From assembly GCF_001039355.2 (NCBI RefSeq), contig NW_019773655.1, positions 1-51,073 on the forward strand: a stretch of 51,073 nt of DNA, written 5' to 3'. Made by a program: the position numbers and the translations under genes. How positions within the stretch are numbered: position 1 is the first letter of the stretch; every line of letters starts with the position of its first letter. Origin of the DNA: Lingula anatina. Taxonomy: Eukaryota; Brachiopoda; Lingulata; Lingulida; Lingulidae. The notes beneath the pieces were generated by a model. It saw only the letters and a list, made by a program, of their open reading frames with translations, ran no database searches and was not told where the DNA came from. Below are positions 25,549 to 33,700 of the stretch, in pieces.

Positions 25549-27590
25549 GAATTCATTAGAAATAATTCAAAAGTGGCTTTGATAATTTTGCAAGAGCTTG
25601 GCACAGCCTAATCACTAGTTAATTTCATTGTGACAACTTTAAGACTCTGCAGTAGCCAACCAAGACATTTCCTAAATTCTTGCAGGATGAATGGAATTAA
25701 ACCAATAGGGCATCTCGATTCTGTATTTTAGTTACTGCTGATTCTTCTAGTTACTTGACTCTGTGTGAGGCCTATTCTTGAAAGTTGGCAACTTGTAAAT
25801 TTTCCGTAGATCTTTTGGGCCTTGCAAAAGTTAAGTTTCAGGGGGAAAAAAGGAGAGTTACATAATGAAACTTGTTGCGTACATTTCTAGAACAGGCCCC
25901 TTGCTTCATGTTGTAATTAACTGTAATTAACTCTAATTGAATTTTTTATGTAAACTTTTGAATGAAGTGTTGCTTTAACAAAAGTCCACATTTTAACCCC
26001 AACAGGGTCACATCAGGATAGGCGAACTGTGGGCCGCGTCTGGTCTGGCGTGGACGGACTTCCTGGCCAAGGGCTGCGACGTGGAGGCATTTGTGAAGAA
26101 GCACAAACTGGAGTTCCTGACGAGTCCCGAGGTCCAGTCACCCAAGCCAGAGAAACCACTCACAGTGGAGCAGCTCCGCGAAGGGCTCAGTGAGATCTTG
26201 CTGAAACGGCAAGCTGAAAATGATGATGTTATTGATTGGATTGAGGTAGGAGCAACTCCAGCGCCATCTATTTATGCTTCTTAGTTTGTTGTATGATAGA
26301 TGGATATTGAAGAATTACTTTGTGTAAAGATGGATGTTGTTCTTTATATTTGATTAAGATTTTTTTCTCATTCAGCTGTTATTCTAAAATTTAAGTGTTT
26401 TGAGGATATCAGGACAAAGGATTTCATATAGATGGCACTGCAGTATGTGAGGTGTATTATCCCCTGTGGAACCTAGATGACAGCTGCTTTTTCTTACTCA
26501 ATTAGATTTGCAACTAGACTCCGTGAAAGTTGATGTATTTGTATTTTTCAGGCCAAAGTCCCAGAGTCTGAAACCAAGAACCCCCAGTTTATCAGAGTGT
26601 TAATGACAGCAGTCTGCCAAAGTGCAATACAAGGTAAGGCAGCCACCGGCATCACTCCTTCAACACATACATATATACATTTGACTTTTATATAGCAATC
26701 GAGTTCCTTTCAGAAAAGACTGTGATATTGTGATTTTATAAAGTTATGAAAGGTTTTTCATCTTAAGAAGGATGCATGTTATGGCTCTCATATTATTACT
26801 AAGATTTCCCCCCCCCCCCCTTTTTCCTAAGCAGAATATCTGTGCTGTTGGGAGATCTGTCTGGTTTATGTATTTCAATCATTATGTATCAAGTCATAAA
26901 AAATATCCAGATTGAATTATATAATTGCATCTTCTGATAAAAATCATTTCAGGAACTGGCTCCCATGCCACGGTGAATGAGAGCGAGATTGCCAAGCGTG
27001 CATTATTACTGACCAAGTATTTAGACAACGAGGCGGAGCTCGAGCTTCAGGCCCTGTTTGCACTCCAAGCTTTAGTTCACTCTTTAGAACACCCTCCCAG
27101 TAAGTACATTGAATAATATAGAAAACATAATAATAATAATAATAATAATAATAATTTTATTAGGTAATTTAAAGAAAAACAAATTGATTTCGGCACATAG
27201 ATCTTAAAATAATTATGTTACTTGTATGTCATTCAATTGCTCTACAGAACTTTTTTTTAGCTGTAAGTTGATTGGATATTGGTACTGTCATAGGTTAACA
27301 ATTTTCCAAGAAAATTTACCTGTATCATTTCTGGATCTTTTACCAATGTTTAACTCCCAACGTTTTCTCATTCTCTAACCTCATTTTACTCCATCTCATT
27401 TCCAGTGATGCTTCAAAGATTTTTTGATAAACTCTACGATGAAGATGTGATATCAGAAGACGCGTTTAACCAGTGGGATAGCAGTACAGACCCCGGGGAG
27501 CAGGAAGGCAAAGGCGTGGCACAAAAATCTGTGGTACAATTCTTTACTTGGCTAAGGAACACTGACGCTGATACAGCAGAAGCAGATTAA
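530..27590 (+). CDS. EIF4G: Eukaryotic translation initiation factor 4 gamma (eIF4G), 25 exons, 5' end outside window
   Basis: Scaffold of the cytoplasmic cap-binding complex eIF4F; the family binds PABP, eIF4E, eIF4A and eIF3 and brings the 43S ribosome to mRNA. Exons read here: 530-721, 1211-1400, 2031-2278, 2858-3488, 12008-12108, 12855-13422, 13987-14120, 15000-15110, 15663-15842, 16250-16387, 16576-16635, 17146-17304, 17574-17653, 17974-18130, 18606-18710, 19392-19563, 20143-20237, 20935-21257, 21490-21700, 22232-22404, 24292-24496, 26006-26245, 26552-26633, 26953-27099, 27406-27590. All junctions are AG/GT, all phases match, and they sum to 4887 nt (1628 residues plus stop), close to human eIF4G1 at about 1600. 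Residue numbers below count from position 530. An ATG at 557 could start an isoform, but the in-frame residues before it suggest upstream exons. Exons 19-20 occur twice around an assembly gap. The symbol is for the family; I cannot separate EIF4G1 from EIF4G3 orthology, and an invertebrate would usually have one gene. Short introns not listed separately hold nothing I recognise. Confidence 0.95.
2271..2390 (+). repeat. 4 x 32-bp tandem array of an exon end plus 5' splice site
   Basis: The motif CTAGTTCA|GTAAGTACAG recurs with an exact 32-bp period at 2271, 2303, 2335 and 2367. The first copy is the true end of eIF4G exon C (GT at 2279). Copies 2 and 4 keep an intact GTAAGT donor at 2311 and 2375. 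Copy 3 has decayed to GTAGAC at 2343. Reading past the first donor meets TAA at 2297-2299. This is a minisatellite built from the exon/intron boundary itself. Confidence 0.9.
2858..3488 (+). CDS. EIF4G: eIF4G exon D: long acidic, Thr/Ala/Val-rich linker
   Basis: 631 bp encoding residues 211-420. It starts with a short amphipathic stretch ([20 protein letters not shown]) and then becomes low-complexity, rich in Glu, Thr, Pro, Ala and Val, as expected for the disordered region between the PABP- and eIF4E-binding sites. Two donors are possible, GTTGGT at 3489 and GTAAAT at 3493. Only the first leaves the one base that keeps the next exon (12008) open, so I chose it, although it is the weaker match to consensus. 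Confidence 0.85.
4328..4640. mobile_element. Palindromic MITE, PIF/Harbinger-like (TTA target duplication)
   Basis: A near-perfect foldback. The left end GGCTTCGTTCACATGCAATG is mirrored at 4621-4640, and the arms meet near 4450, around the sequence between the two inverted CAGCGCGAGCCAGTTAC runs. TTA flanks both sides (4325-4327 and 4641-4643), the usual 3-bp TWA duplication of PIF/Harbinger elements. The right arm has a direct duplication of 58 bp (4513-4570 and 4571-4628) with one or two changes, so the arms are unequal. It has no coding capacity. Confidence 0.8.
4844..5066. mobile_element. Second MITE with long terminal inverted repeats
   Basis: The ends AGCCCCCTTTACAC and (reverse complement) AACCCCCTTTACAT continue into a match of over 30 bp that includes GGCGTCC(C/T)TTCTGCGTCC. 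TAA flanks both sides (4841-4843 and 5067-5069), again fitting PIF/Harbinger. The roughly 150-bp centre is unique and non-coding. The terminal sequence differs from that of the element 200 bp upstream, so it is a separate family. Confidence 0.75.
5376..6710. promoter_or_regulatory. Cluster of TGACCT (AGGTCA) nuclear-receptor-type half-sites
   Basis: TGACCT occurs at 5376, 5650, 5680, 5933, 6221, 6239, 6388, 6404, 6422, 6520, 6574 and 6705, with one reverse copy AGGTCA at 6367. About 0.7 would be expected by chance on both strands in this length at equal base use. Three units at 6219, 6237 and 6255 form an 18-bp tandem repeat of GTTGACCTACAGTG, the last decayed. A set at 6385-6427 repeats (C/T)ATGTTGACCTT. 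AGGTCA is the half-site of nuclear receptors. Whether it acts as an intronic enhancer or is only a decayed minisatellite cannot be decided from sequence. Confidence 0.35.
9926..9957. repeat. Poly-T homopolymer
   Basis: About 32 consecutive T, possibly the poly(A) tail of an old minus-strand retroposon. I could not find a matching target-site duplication around it. Confidence 0.8.
11097..11374. repeat. 3 x 92-bp minisatellite
   Basis: The unit beginning AGAGAGAGTTTAGTCAGC repeats three times with a period of exactly 92 bp (TTTAGTCAG at 11105, 11197 and 11289). Only a few substitutions separate the copies, so the array is young. The unit contains the inverted motifs CAGCTAAGTC and GACTTGGTTAACTG, but I see no clear hairpin or open frame. 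It lies 630 bp before eIF4G exon E. Confidence 0.9.
12008..13422 (+). CDS. EIF4G: eIF4G exons E-F: basic patch and triplicated LPAEM linker
   Basis: Exons 12008-12108 and 12855-13422, residues 421-643. Exon E starts with a Lys/Arg-rich stretch ([17 protein letters not shown]). Exon F carries three copies of a short motif, [18 protein letters not shown] and G-L-Q-LPAEMM, coded at about 13005-13030, 13065-13090 and 13140-13165. The DNA of the first two is identical over 20 bp and exactly 60 bp apart. The exon ends in an acidic stretch and ELKYEYKE, matching the human segment (QKYEYKSDQW) just before the eIF4E site. I know of no named function for the LPAEM repeats. Confidence 0.9.
13987..14120 (+). 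CDS. EIF4G: eIF4G exon G: eIF4E-binding site
   Basis: Residues 644-688. It contains [11 protein letters not shown], with the canonical YxxxxL(hydrophobic) eIF4E-binding motif YDREFLL coded at 14025-14045 (residues 657-663). It is followed by [15 protein letters not shown], matching human KPEGLPHISDVVLDK. This is the contact that joins the scaffold to the cap-binding protein and is intact. The first codon (Asp) is split across the junction with exon F. A MITE starts nine bases after the exon. Confidence 0.97.
14130..14281. mobile_element. Short MITE abutting a 5' splice site
   Basis: Imperfect inverted ends of about 35 bp. The left half includes GTGGACTAACTAGTCCA and the right end in reverse complement GTGGACTGACTAGTCCA, each preceded by a TCAGAA core. 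TA flanks both sides (14128-14129 and 14282-14283), suggesting a TA-targeting (Tc1/mariner-type) element. The left end starts only nine bases into the intron whose donor is GTAAGT at 14121. Confidence 0.6.
14809..15035 (+). repeat. Decayed tandem copies of an intron/exon acceptor boundary
   Basis: The start of eIF4G exon H (AG|CCTCACAGTCGCCCAATG at 15000) has two diverged relatives upstream: AG|CCTAACAGTTGCTCAATG at 14809 and AG|CCACACAGTTGCCTAGTG at 14883. All three are preceded by a GTGTGAATTGT-type stretch, and the two decoys are followed by a TG microsatellite. In the exon H frame they read [18 protein letters not shown] and PHSRPMKGN, so the exon start itself was copied. The decoys run into TAA at 14869 and TGA at 14952. 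Confidence 0.75.
15000..15842 (+). CDS. EIF4G: eIF4G exons H-I: Gly/Arg linker before MIF4G
   Basis: Exons 15000-15110 and 15663-15842, residues 689-785. DFTPGF and [12 protein letters not shown] correspond to human DFTPSF and [33 protein letters not shown] matches the conserved strand-like segment that precedes the MIF4G domain, ending with WKPAKK. Phase 0 at both sides, so exon I (180 bp) could be skipped without a frameshift. Confidence 0.92.
15217..15293 (+). repeat. 77-bp intronic repeat, copy 1
   Basis: Bounded by GAAGCTGATGATGAG and TTTATGAAGCTTC (GAAGCT/AGCTTC are inverted ends), with an inner hairpin CCTGT-N7-ACAGG. One frame is fully open over 25 codons (starting [14 protein letters not shown]). 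It lies in the intron between eIF4G exons H and I. Two more copies lie in the same orientation at 16038 and 16887. Confidence 0.95.
16038..16114 (+). repeat. 77-bp intronic repeat, copy 2
   Basis: Apparently identical to copy 1 by eye. It lies in the intron between exons I and J. The flanks differ from copy 1 apart from a weak AATAA..ATGTTAG similarity downstream, and there is no clear target-site duplication. Confidence 0.95.
16250..19563 (+). CDS. EIF4G: eIF4G exons J-P: MIF4G (HEAT-1) domain
   Basis: Exons 16250-16387, 16576-16635, 17146-17304, 17574-17653, 17974-18130, 18606-18710 and 19392-19563; residues 786-1075. This is the eIF4A-binding HEAT domain. Recognisable blocks are [93 protein letters not shown] and NWVPRR, all close to human eIF4G1. 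The linker at the end of exon L is strongly acidic and Lys-rich (coiled-coil-like). Exon P ends in a Gln/Arg/Gly-rich tail outside the domain. The start of exon M (17574) lies in a tandem duplication of the acceptor. Confidence 0.97.
16739..16775. repeat. (TG)n microsatellite in eIF4G intron K-L
   Basis: A short run of TG dinucleotides with a few interruptions, in the intron after exon K. A similar TG-rich patch precedes it at about 16680-16710. Confidence 0.6.
16887..16963 (+). repeat. 77-bp intronic repeat, copy 3
   Basis: One substitution from copies 1 and 2 (CAT to CGT, His to Arg in the open frame). It lies in the intron between exons K and L. An AG at 16877 precedes it, but no usable donor follows, so I do not call it an exon. 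Confidence 0.95.
17468..17581 (+). repeat. Tandem duplication (56/58 bp) of a 3' splice site
   Basis: The unit starting GTAAAATCTGTATTTTCATT and ending TTTTTCAG|GAGGAGAA occurs at 17468-17523 and again at 17524-17581, differing only by an inserted AT. Both contain an intact pyrimidine tract and AG (17514-17515 and 17572-17573). Only the second leads into the coding exon; the first reads GAG GAG AAG TAA, stopping at 17525-17527. The near identity points to a recent event. Confidence 0.93.
17737..17775. repeat. (CA)n microsatellite in eIF4G intron M-N
   Basis: About 19 CA units preceded by CACT repeats. Confidence 0.9.
20143..21257 (+). CDS. EIF4G: eIF4G exons Q-R: Gly/Arg/Ser-rich linker between MIF4G and MA3
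   Basis: Exons 20143-20237 and 20935-21257, residues 1076-1214. GWSTVGSAK and [10 protein letters not shown] match human GWNTVPISK and [27 protein letters not shown] matches human GGRLSWGKGSSGG, and [11 protein letters not shown] matches human TSTLNRFSAL. The rest is Arg/Gly-rich and disordered, with RG and RGR motifs that could be methylated or bind RNA (inference). Exon R is much richer in GC than its neighbours. The last codon (Arg) is split with exon S. Confidence 0.93.
20639..20658. repeat. (TAA)n microsatellite in eIF4G intron Q-R
   Basis: About six to seven TAA units. No other feature recognised in this intron. Confidence 0.7.
21490..22404 (+). CDS. EIF4G: eIF4G exons S-T: start of MA3 (HEAT-2) domain
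   Basis: Exons 21490-21700 and 22232-22404, residues 1215-1342. After a Ser/Arg-rich stretch, [20 protein letters not shown] opens the MA3 domain (human [22 protein letters not shown]), followed by [19 protein letters not shown] and [14 protein letters not shown]3 is the second eIF4A-binding HEAT domain in animals. Exon T ends with the first two bases of a Gly codon completed by exon U at 24292. The same two exons are repeated after the N gap. Confidence 0.95.
21804..22017. mobile_element. MITE with inverted ends in the intron between exons S and T
   Basis: Inverted ends of about 30 bp: the left includes GCATTCCCATAGAT and the right in reverse complement CCATTCCCAGAGAT, both continuing to GATC. 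TTA flanks on each side (21801-21803 and 22018-22020) fit a PIF/Harbinger-type insertion. An apparently identical copy lies at 23434-23647 because this whole stretch is duplicated. Confidence 0.6.
22602..23093. other. Assembly gap (492 N)
   Basis: A run of N. The sequence to its right (from 23094) restarts at bases already present at 21464. Any open frame reported across it is artificial. Confidence 1.
23094..24231. repeat. Apparently exact 1138-bp repeat of 21464-22601 across the gap
   Basis: Constant offset of 1630 bases and no difference seen by eye, including introns and the MITE. An exact copy on both sides of an N gap is the usual mark of contig ends that overlap but were not merged. 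The right copy continues into exon U, so it is the one properly connected to the rest of the gene. Confidence 0.93.
23120..24034 (+). CDS. EIF4G: Repeat of eIF4G exons S-T (probable assembly duplicate)
   Basis: Exons 23120-23330 and 23862-24034 match 21490-21700 and 22232-22404 base for base as far as I can read. If both copies were spliced in, exon T (ending in phase 2) followed by exon S' (which also needs two bases) would stay in frame and give two tandem partial MA3 domains. No eIF4G has that structure. I regard it as a duplicate of the same exons rather than extra protein. Confidence 0.9.
24292..24496 (+). CDS. EIF4G: eIF4G exon U: C-terminal half of MA3
   Basis: Residues 1343-1411. [20 protein letters not shown] is nearly identical to human [18 protein letters not shown]. 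It is followed by [17 protein letters not shown] and a helix rich in Ala/Leu. Acceptor AG at 24290-24291, donor GT at 24497. The first base completes the Gly codon of exon T. A second allele-like copy lies at 30749-30953. Confidence 0.96.
25498..25546. repeat. (TTTA)n microsatellite in eIF4G intron U-V
   Basis: Interrupted TTTA repeat. In the second copy of the region (about 32039-32083) it is replaced by a longer, purer T run, a length difference typical of two alleles. The rest of this 1.5-kb intron shows nothing I recognise. Confidence 0.8.
26006..27590 (+). CDS. EIF4G: eIF4G exons V-Y: W2 (HEAT-3) domain and stop
   Basis: Exons 26006-26245, 26552-26633, 26953-27099 and 27406-27590, residues 1412-1628. 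W2 is the C-terminal HEAT domain that recruits the kinase MNK in animals. Motifs are [15 protein letters not shown] (human GTLWREAGLSWKEFL), [56 protein letters not shown] and [17 protein letters not shown], with the acidic/aromatic boxes intact. The stop TAA is at 27588-27590. The intron between X and Y has a (TAA)n run at about 27128-27155. Confidence 0.97.
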
Positions 27591-28890
27591 TGAGAGGGAG
27601 AAAAAAACTTAGAGGATTTATAAAATTCTGCATCTCTGTTGATGATGGTCTTTGTAATTCAGCGCCGTATGATCAGTGTATTCATTTATGTGTTACTATG
27701 ACTACTGCTTCCATTCAATGGGACTCTGGCGAGGACCCAAGATGTGACGCTGAGAGCGCCAATGTCAAAAAAACCCAGATTCCTTGTGCATTACTTCATG
27801 CAGCGTCCCGTACACTTGGATTACAAAATAAGGAGAAACTTCATCGATTCTAGAGTCAAAAACTATTTGTGGCAACATGGTGCTATTCTCTCCAGGTGAC
27901 GCATTCGTTTCATATGGTATATAGACATATATATATATATTTATTCCCAAGGTTTGTGAAGATCATGTCACAGACACTGGGCATTAAATGTTCAAAGGAT
28001 GATTGTTGTGTATGCATCAAACATTTTCTTTTTGCTACACAAAATTGAGTCTGACTGACTCGACATTGTTGCAATTTCCATTTTTTACGAGGTTAAGGGC
28101 TTTTTTCACTCTATAACAAAAACTTATGGATAATCCAGAGACAAAAAAAAATTGAAAAACGAAAAACTTTATATATATACACACGCATATATAATGTTGT
28201 TGATCCTCTGAAGGTTTTAAAAAAAACCTTGGGGAGGGTGTAAAAATTGAATGTGATAAATTATGATACAACTAAATTTAAGAAATTCAGGTACATAGAC
28301 GCCTCATGTGCCTAGTAATTTATTGGAATGGCATTGCAGGATGCGAGTGGTGCAACTAGCAGGTGATGTTTAAGCTAGTAATTGTAAGGACAATTCCGTA
28401 TATTAGTTTAACTATCATTTTCAAGATGGCTGCCATTGTTGTCTTGCAGCAGCTGAGGTTTAATGCCTATTCGACCCCCAGTATTGGGAGTAAATATAAT
28501 TGATGTAGCCTTCGTGGGTGTCCGCTACAGGCAAATTACCAGTTGTATTGATAGAAATCTGCTCAAGTTACGAGCCAAATGGGAGAGGAAGAAATTTTTC
28601 CTTCACCATTTTCAAGTGAATTCCTTATGGAGAATGTCTTGCAAATAAACAACAAAAGAGAAGATTACACAAAGAAATAAAAGATTGTCACACCCCTGGA
28701 CTTCAACAAAGCAATATGGGGATGTATACCAATTCACTGGATATCCAATGTGACATAATTAATGTGCAAACTTAGTGACCTTGAGCGTAGTATGACCTTG
28801 ACCTCTGACCTGGAGCTGCCTACTGGGTGGGTGAAAACCTTGTGCAAAACGGAGCTGTGTAAATAAATGAGAATTAAAATGGAAATTTAT
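27591..28890 (+). other. EIF4G: eIF4G 3' untranslated region (first copy)
   Basis: AT-rich and non-coding, without a good splice pair. It contains a short AT microsatellite at about 27930, and near its end three TGACCT motifs in a row (28792-28810). The end is inferred from the poly(A) signal at 28862 and the GT-rich stretch after it. Confidence 0.6.
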
Positions 28891-28912
28891 ATTGGTCTTT
28901 GTGTTTGTTTGT
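28862..28912 (+). terminator. Poly(A) signal and GU-rich element of eIF4G
   Basis: AATAAA at 28862-28867 followed 25-45 bases later by GGTCTTTGTGTTTGTTTGTT, a classic downstream element. Cleavage would fall near 28885. Weaker alternatives with AATAAA occur at about 28646 and 28675. The same arrangement is at 35431 in the second copy. Confidence 0.7.
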
Positions 28913-30279
28913 TACTTTGGCATTTTTTTTCTGATATTAAAGATCTTGTGGTTCAATTCAAGCTTTTGAGAATACAAATTTAAAAGCAGATTAACTTAAA
29001 TTATGAATTTTTCACATTCTAATTATTTTCTTTATATTTAATTACCTGTAAAGGAACAGCATACTAAATCATAAGGAAAAATAATTTTTTGACAATTTTG
29101 GAAGAAAAAAAAATTGTATCCGCCGTATATAGTTATACGGCTTTCATGCAACCAGTATAAGAACCGTATAAGTTGCACAGTTTATCCAGTGTATAGTGCT
29201 ATATGGTTAAACTTTGTAATTCTTGTCTTAAATGTATTTTTTTAACATATAGAAAAAGGTATACCATGGGTAATGTTGTCTTGGAAAGCCTTGCATTTTA
29301 AAAGAGCAAAATAAACAGGACCTGTCCAAATTAGTTGTAAAGAAGACCGACTTTGGTGTAAATTGGTCATATTTCACTTAATTCAGTTTAAGTTTTGAGA
29401 GAACATTGTCAAGATCTGCCACTGCTGACAAAGAAAGTACAGAGAGTGGAGGGAGATAACATTGCATGAAGAATGATCAATTTATTTACAAAATGTGTAT
29501 ACACAAAGAACAGCACTGACACATGTCAGTGATTTATCTTACAACTTGAAATGTTTTTCTTTTTATAAAACATTTTTTTATGTCAAGAATTATCTTGTTT
29601 TACAGTTCTTATCAAAGTCTGGTTATGTTACTATATATACACTTTCGGACCTTGTGAAACTTCATTCCTGACTAATTTTTAGTTTTGTAGAATCATCACA
29701 GAACTAACAATGAATTTACAGAACAGTAAAATATTTGTATTTTTAAATGGTTTGAAACATAAGGTGTTCCAAAAATTTGATTAGGTGAAATTCTTAAATG
29801 TATATCATAACAACATCCCTTGTCTTCATCAAAATTGTAAAGGTTGTAAAAGATATTATGTAAACGACATGATATCAGCATCAGATAATTTTGCACGATC
29901 CTTCAGAGGTGTGTTGGCTGAGCTTTCATAAGTCTCAAGGACAAAATGAATCATTAGTTGTTGTTGCTGTTGATACTGTCAACAGACCACACATAAAAAA
30001 ACATCTGTTCGTCATCACTGAAAATGAGGCAATTTTGTGGAGATGGTAAATTCATGGTCATTATTTTGCACTTCTCGGAAAAAATTTCCACTGGCAAAAA
30101 ACTTTTTAATGCCTCAAGTGCCTGTTTACAAAGTTATTTCGCTGTGTGTACAGTTGCCATAGCAATATATACCCAAGGCTTGAAAATAATGCCACAGAAA
30201 AACATACATTCCTGCTAGAAAAATTTTCTAGAATTGTTTGTCAACAAAGCATCCATCATTTTTTCCCCTCAAATTTCTC

Positions 30280-30510
30280 TCATGCCTCAGTTAAATCATC
30301 ATTGAAGTACAAATGAATGGCTTGAAGATAGGTATCATCATTCATCCTCAGCTGATAGAATTCCTCGTCTTCGTCATTGATGCCGTTTTCCTCCAGAGTC
30401 TTGTCCATCTCCAGATTCCTGCCGTCGTACTTCCACGTGTAGCTGGCGGCATGTGCGTTATACGTCAGGTAGCGCGTCAGAATTTCCTGCATGATTTCCT
30501 CTGTGCAAAC
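30280..30510 (-). pseudogene. CYB5D1: Orphan copy of CYB5D1 last exon (assembly duplicate)
   Basis: Encodes the same 76 C-terminal residues as 36829-37059, from [11 protein letters not shown] to FNDDLTEA, with an intact acceptor on the minus strand (AG just above 30510). No upstream CYB5D1 exons follow; the copy stops at a G run and a single N at 30577. It is the edge of the duplicated 6.5 kb block, not a separate gene. Confidence 0.9.
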
Positions 30511-30748
30511 CTGAGAAATTGATTTTTTTCTAGTGAATTTTTCAAAAAATGTTTGATGGTACATTTTGGGGGGGGGNGGATTTAAAAAGGATGTTTGCTC
30601 AGTTGGATGACTTACAATCTCATTCAACTAAATTTTGTAAATTAATTTTTCTTCTATTCTTCACAATGAAGTTTGAAAGTTGAAAAATGTGTAAGAAAAA
30701 TAAACTTTTTCTTTATTGAGAAAAGAATATTTTCTATTGCTCTGTCAG

Positions 30749-33700
30749 GCTCAAAGAAATCCTAGAATTTGCCGAGGACATGGAGATTGATATTCCAAAG
30801 ATCTGGGACTACCTTGGGGAGCTCATAGGGCCCATGGTCCAAGATGGCAGCATACCCCTCAGCTTCCTACGCGACGCCTGCGAACTTCTCGTTGTGAGCA
30901 ACAAGGCCGGCACGCTGATCGCTGCCGTGCTCCACGACGCGAGTCATAGATTGGTGAGTTCGGATACTCAGGTATACTAGGACGGGGTTTGTGATTTCTC
31001 TCTATGTTCTGGCTGCAAACGCCCCTCGCTGCACTAAGATGCTTCGCCTGCTGAAGCTGGGGAGGTAGCATAGGGACGAACTGTTGTCCAATCCCAGTTT
31101 TAATAAAAAGCAAAAAATTTCACTGGAAATGCCTGCTCCCCACCCTTAAAATCAAAATTGGTGAACTTTTCAAACATGGTCTGATAAATTTGGTTTTTGA
31201 CAAATAGTGTTTTGAAGGACTATTTCAAGATAATCCTCACTATTGTTCAAACTCTAGCTTGGGTTCTGACTATATGCCAAGTTGTCCATGCCATAACTGC
31301 ATTGAACACCTGTTTTACAAGTAGATCTTATTCTGATAAATTGGTCTTGTCTTGGTTGCTCATGCTGACCCCTATAACTGTGCTGCCTCCTTTGTCTAGC
31401 AACGTATGTATTACTTTTGTATATTTATTTAGTATTTTGTAGTGATTGTAGTCTTATGAAGCTTGATGAAAAAATGACGTAGGCCATTTGATGTTGATTT
31501 GAATATAAGATGAAAATCTGTTTTGCATGGTTTTGATATTGATGGTAAACTTGTGGATATCTGTATTGGATGGAGTCGATGTAAAAAGTCAAAAAATGTG
31601 TTCTGCACGTTTTGTGTTTGGATTTATCTGTGGATTTTACCTTTGAACTTTTACTGATAGATGTAAAAGGTAATATCCTCCCCCAAAAAACTTTTTAAAG
31701 ATTGTTCTATGACCTTTTCTAAGTAAAAATTTATAAAAATTGTAGATATATGGAATATGATGCATGTCAAGAAGCATGTTTTGGAGAAAAAGTTGTTGCT
31801 GTCTTGAAAACGAATGATTTATGAGTAATTACCACATATTGAAGTAACTGCACTCAGTGCATGATGTGTTTGTTTTATAAAGAAAGAAAATTTGTGTCAG
31901 TGCCCTTGTGTCAGCTTTTTGTGTTAAAATATTAGTGTAAAATATGGTGCATGTGGATTTTTGTCAGTTTGTTTTAGCCGAGACCGTAAGATTGTTGTAT
32001 GTTACATTTTGAAATTTCTAACCTAGTGAAACTATATTTTTTTTTTTATTTTTTTTTTTTTATTTATTTTTTTTTTTTTTTTAGAATTCATTAGAAATAA
32101 TTCAAAAGTGGCTTTGATAATTTTGCGAGAGCTTGGCACAGCCTAATCACTAGTTAATTTCATTGTGACAACTTTAAGACTCTGCAGTAGCCAACCAAGA
32201 CATTTCCTAAATTCTCTGCAGGATGAATGGAATTAAACCAATAGGACATCTGTATTTTAGTTACTGCTGATTCTTCTAGTTACTTGACTCTGTGTGAGGC
32301 CTATTCTTGAAAGTTGGCGACTGATTTCATGCTTGTAACTCTGGAATTTTCCTAAATTTTTTGGGCCTTGCAAAAGTTAAATTTTAGAAAAAGAAGGAGA
32401 GTTACATAATGAAAATTGTTGCGTACATTCTTAGAACATGGCCCCTTGCTTTATGTTGTAATTAACTAATCTATGAAATGTTTCTCTAATTGAAATTTTT
32501 GTGGAAACTTTTTGAATGAAGTGTTTCTTTAACAAAAGTCCACATTTTAACCCCAACAGGGTCACATCAGGATAGGCGAACTGTGGGCCGCGTCTGGTCT
32601 GGCGTGGACGGACTTCCTGGCCAAGGGCTGCGACGTGGAGGCATTTGTGAAGAAGCACAAACTGGAGTTCCTGACGAGTCCCGAGGTCCAGTCACCCAAG
32701 CCAGAGAAACCACTCACAGTGGAGCAGCTCCGCGAAGGGCTCAGCGAGATCTTGCTGAAACGCCAAGCTGAAAATGATGATGTTATTGATTGGATTGAGG
32801 TAGGAGCAACTCCAGCGCCATCTATTTATGCTTCTTAGTTTGTTGTATAATAGATGGATATTGAAGATTTACTTTGTGTAAAGATGGATGTTGTTCCTTA
32901 TATTTGATTAAGATTTTTTTCTCATTCAGCTTTTATTCTCAAAATGAAGTGTTTTGAGGATATCAGGGCAAAGGATTTCATATAGATGGCACTGCAGTAT
33001 GTGAGGTGCATTATCCCCAGTCGAACCAAGATGACAGCTGCTTTTTCTTATTCAATTAGATTTGCAACTAGACTCCGTGAAAGTTGATGTATTTGTATTT
33101 TTCAGGCCAAAGTCCCAGAGTCGGAAACCAAGAACCCCCAGTTTATCAGAGTGTTAATGACAGCAGTCTGCCAAAGTGCAATACAAGGTAAGGCAGCCAC
33201 CGGCATCACTCCTTCAACACATACATATATACATTTGACTTTTATATAGCAATCGAGTTCCTTTCAGAAAAGACTGTGATATTGTGATTTTATAAAGTTA
33301 TGAAAGGTTTTTCATCTTAAGAAGGATGCATGTTATGGCTCTCATATTATTACTAAGATTTCCCCCCCCCCCCCTTTTTCCTAGTCAGAATATCTGTGCT
33401 GTTGGGAGATCTGTCTGGTTTATGTATTTCAATCATTATGTATCAAGTCATAAAAAATATCCAGATTGAATTATATGATTGCATCTTCTGATAAAAATCA
33501 TTTCAGGAACTGGCTCCCATGCAACGGTGAATGAGAGCGAGATTGCCAAGCGTGCATTATTACTGACCAAGTATTTAGACAACGAGGCGGAGCTCGAGCT
33601 TCAGGCCCTGTTTGCACTCCAAGCTTTAGTTCACTCTTTAGAACACCCTCCCAGTAAGTACATTGAATAATATAGAAAACATAATAATAATAATAATAAT

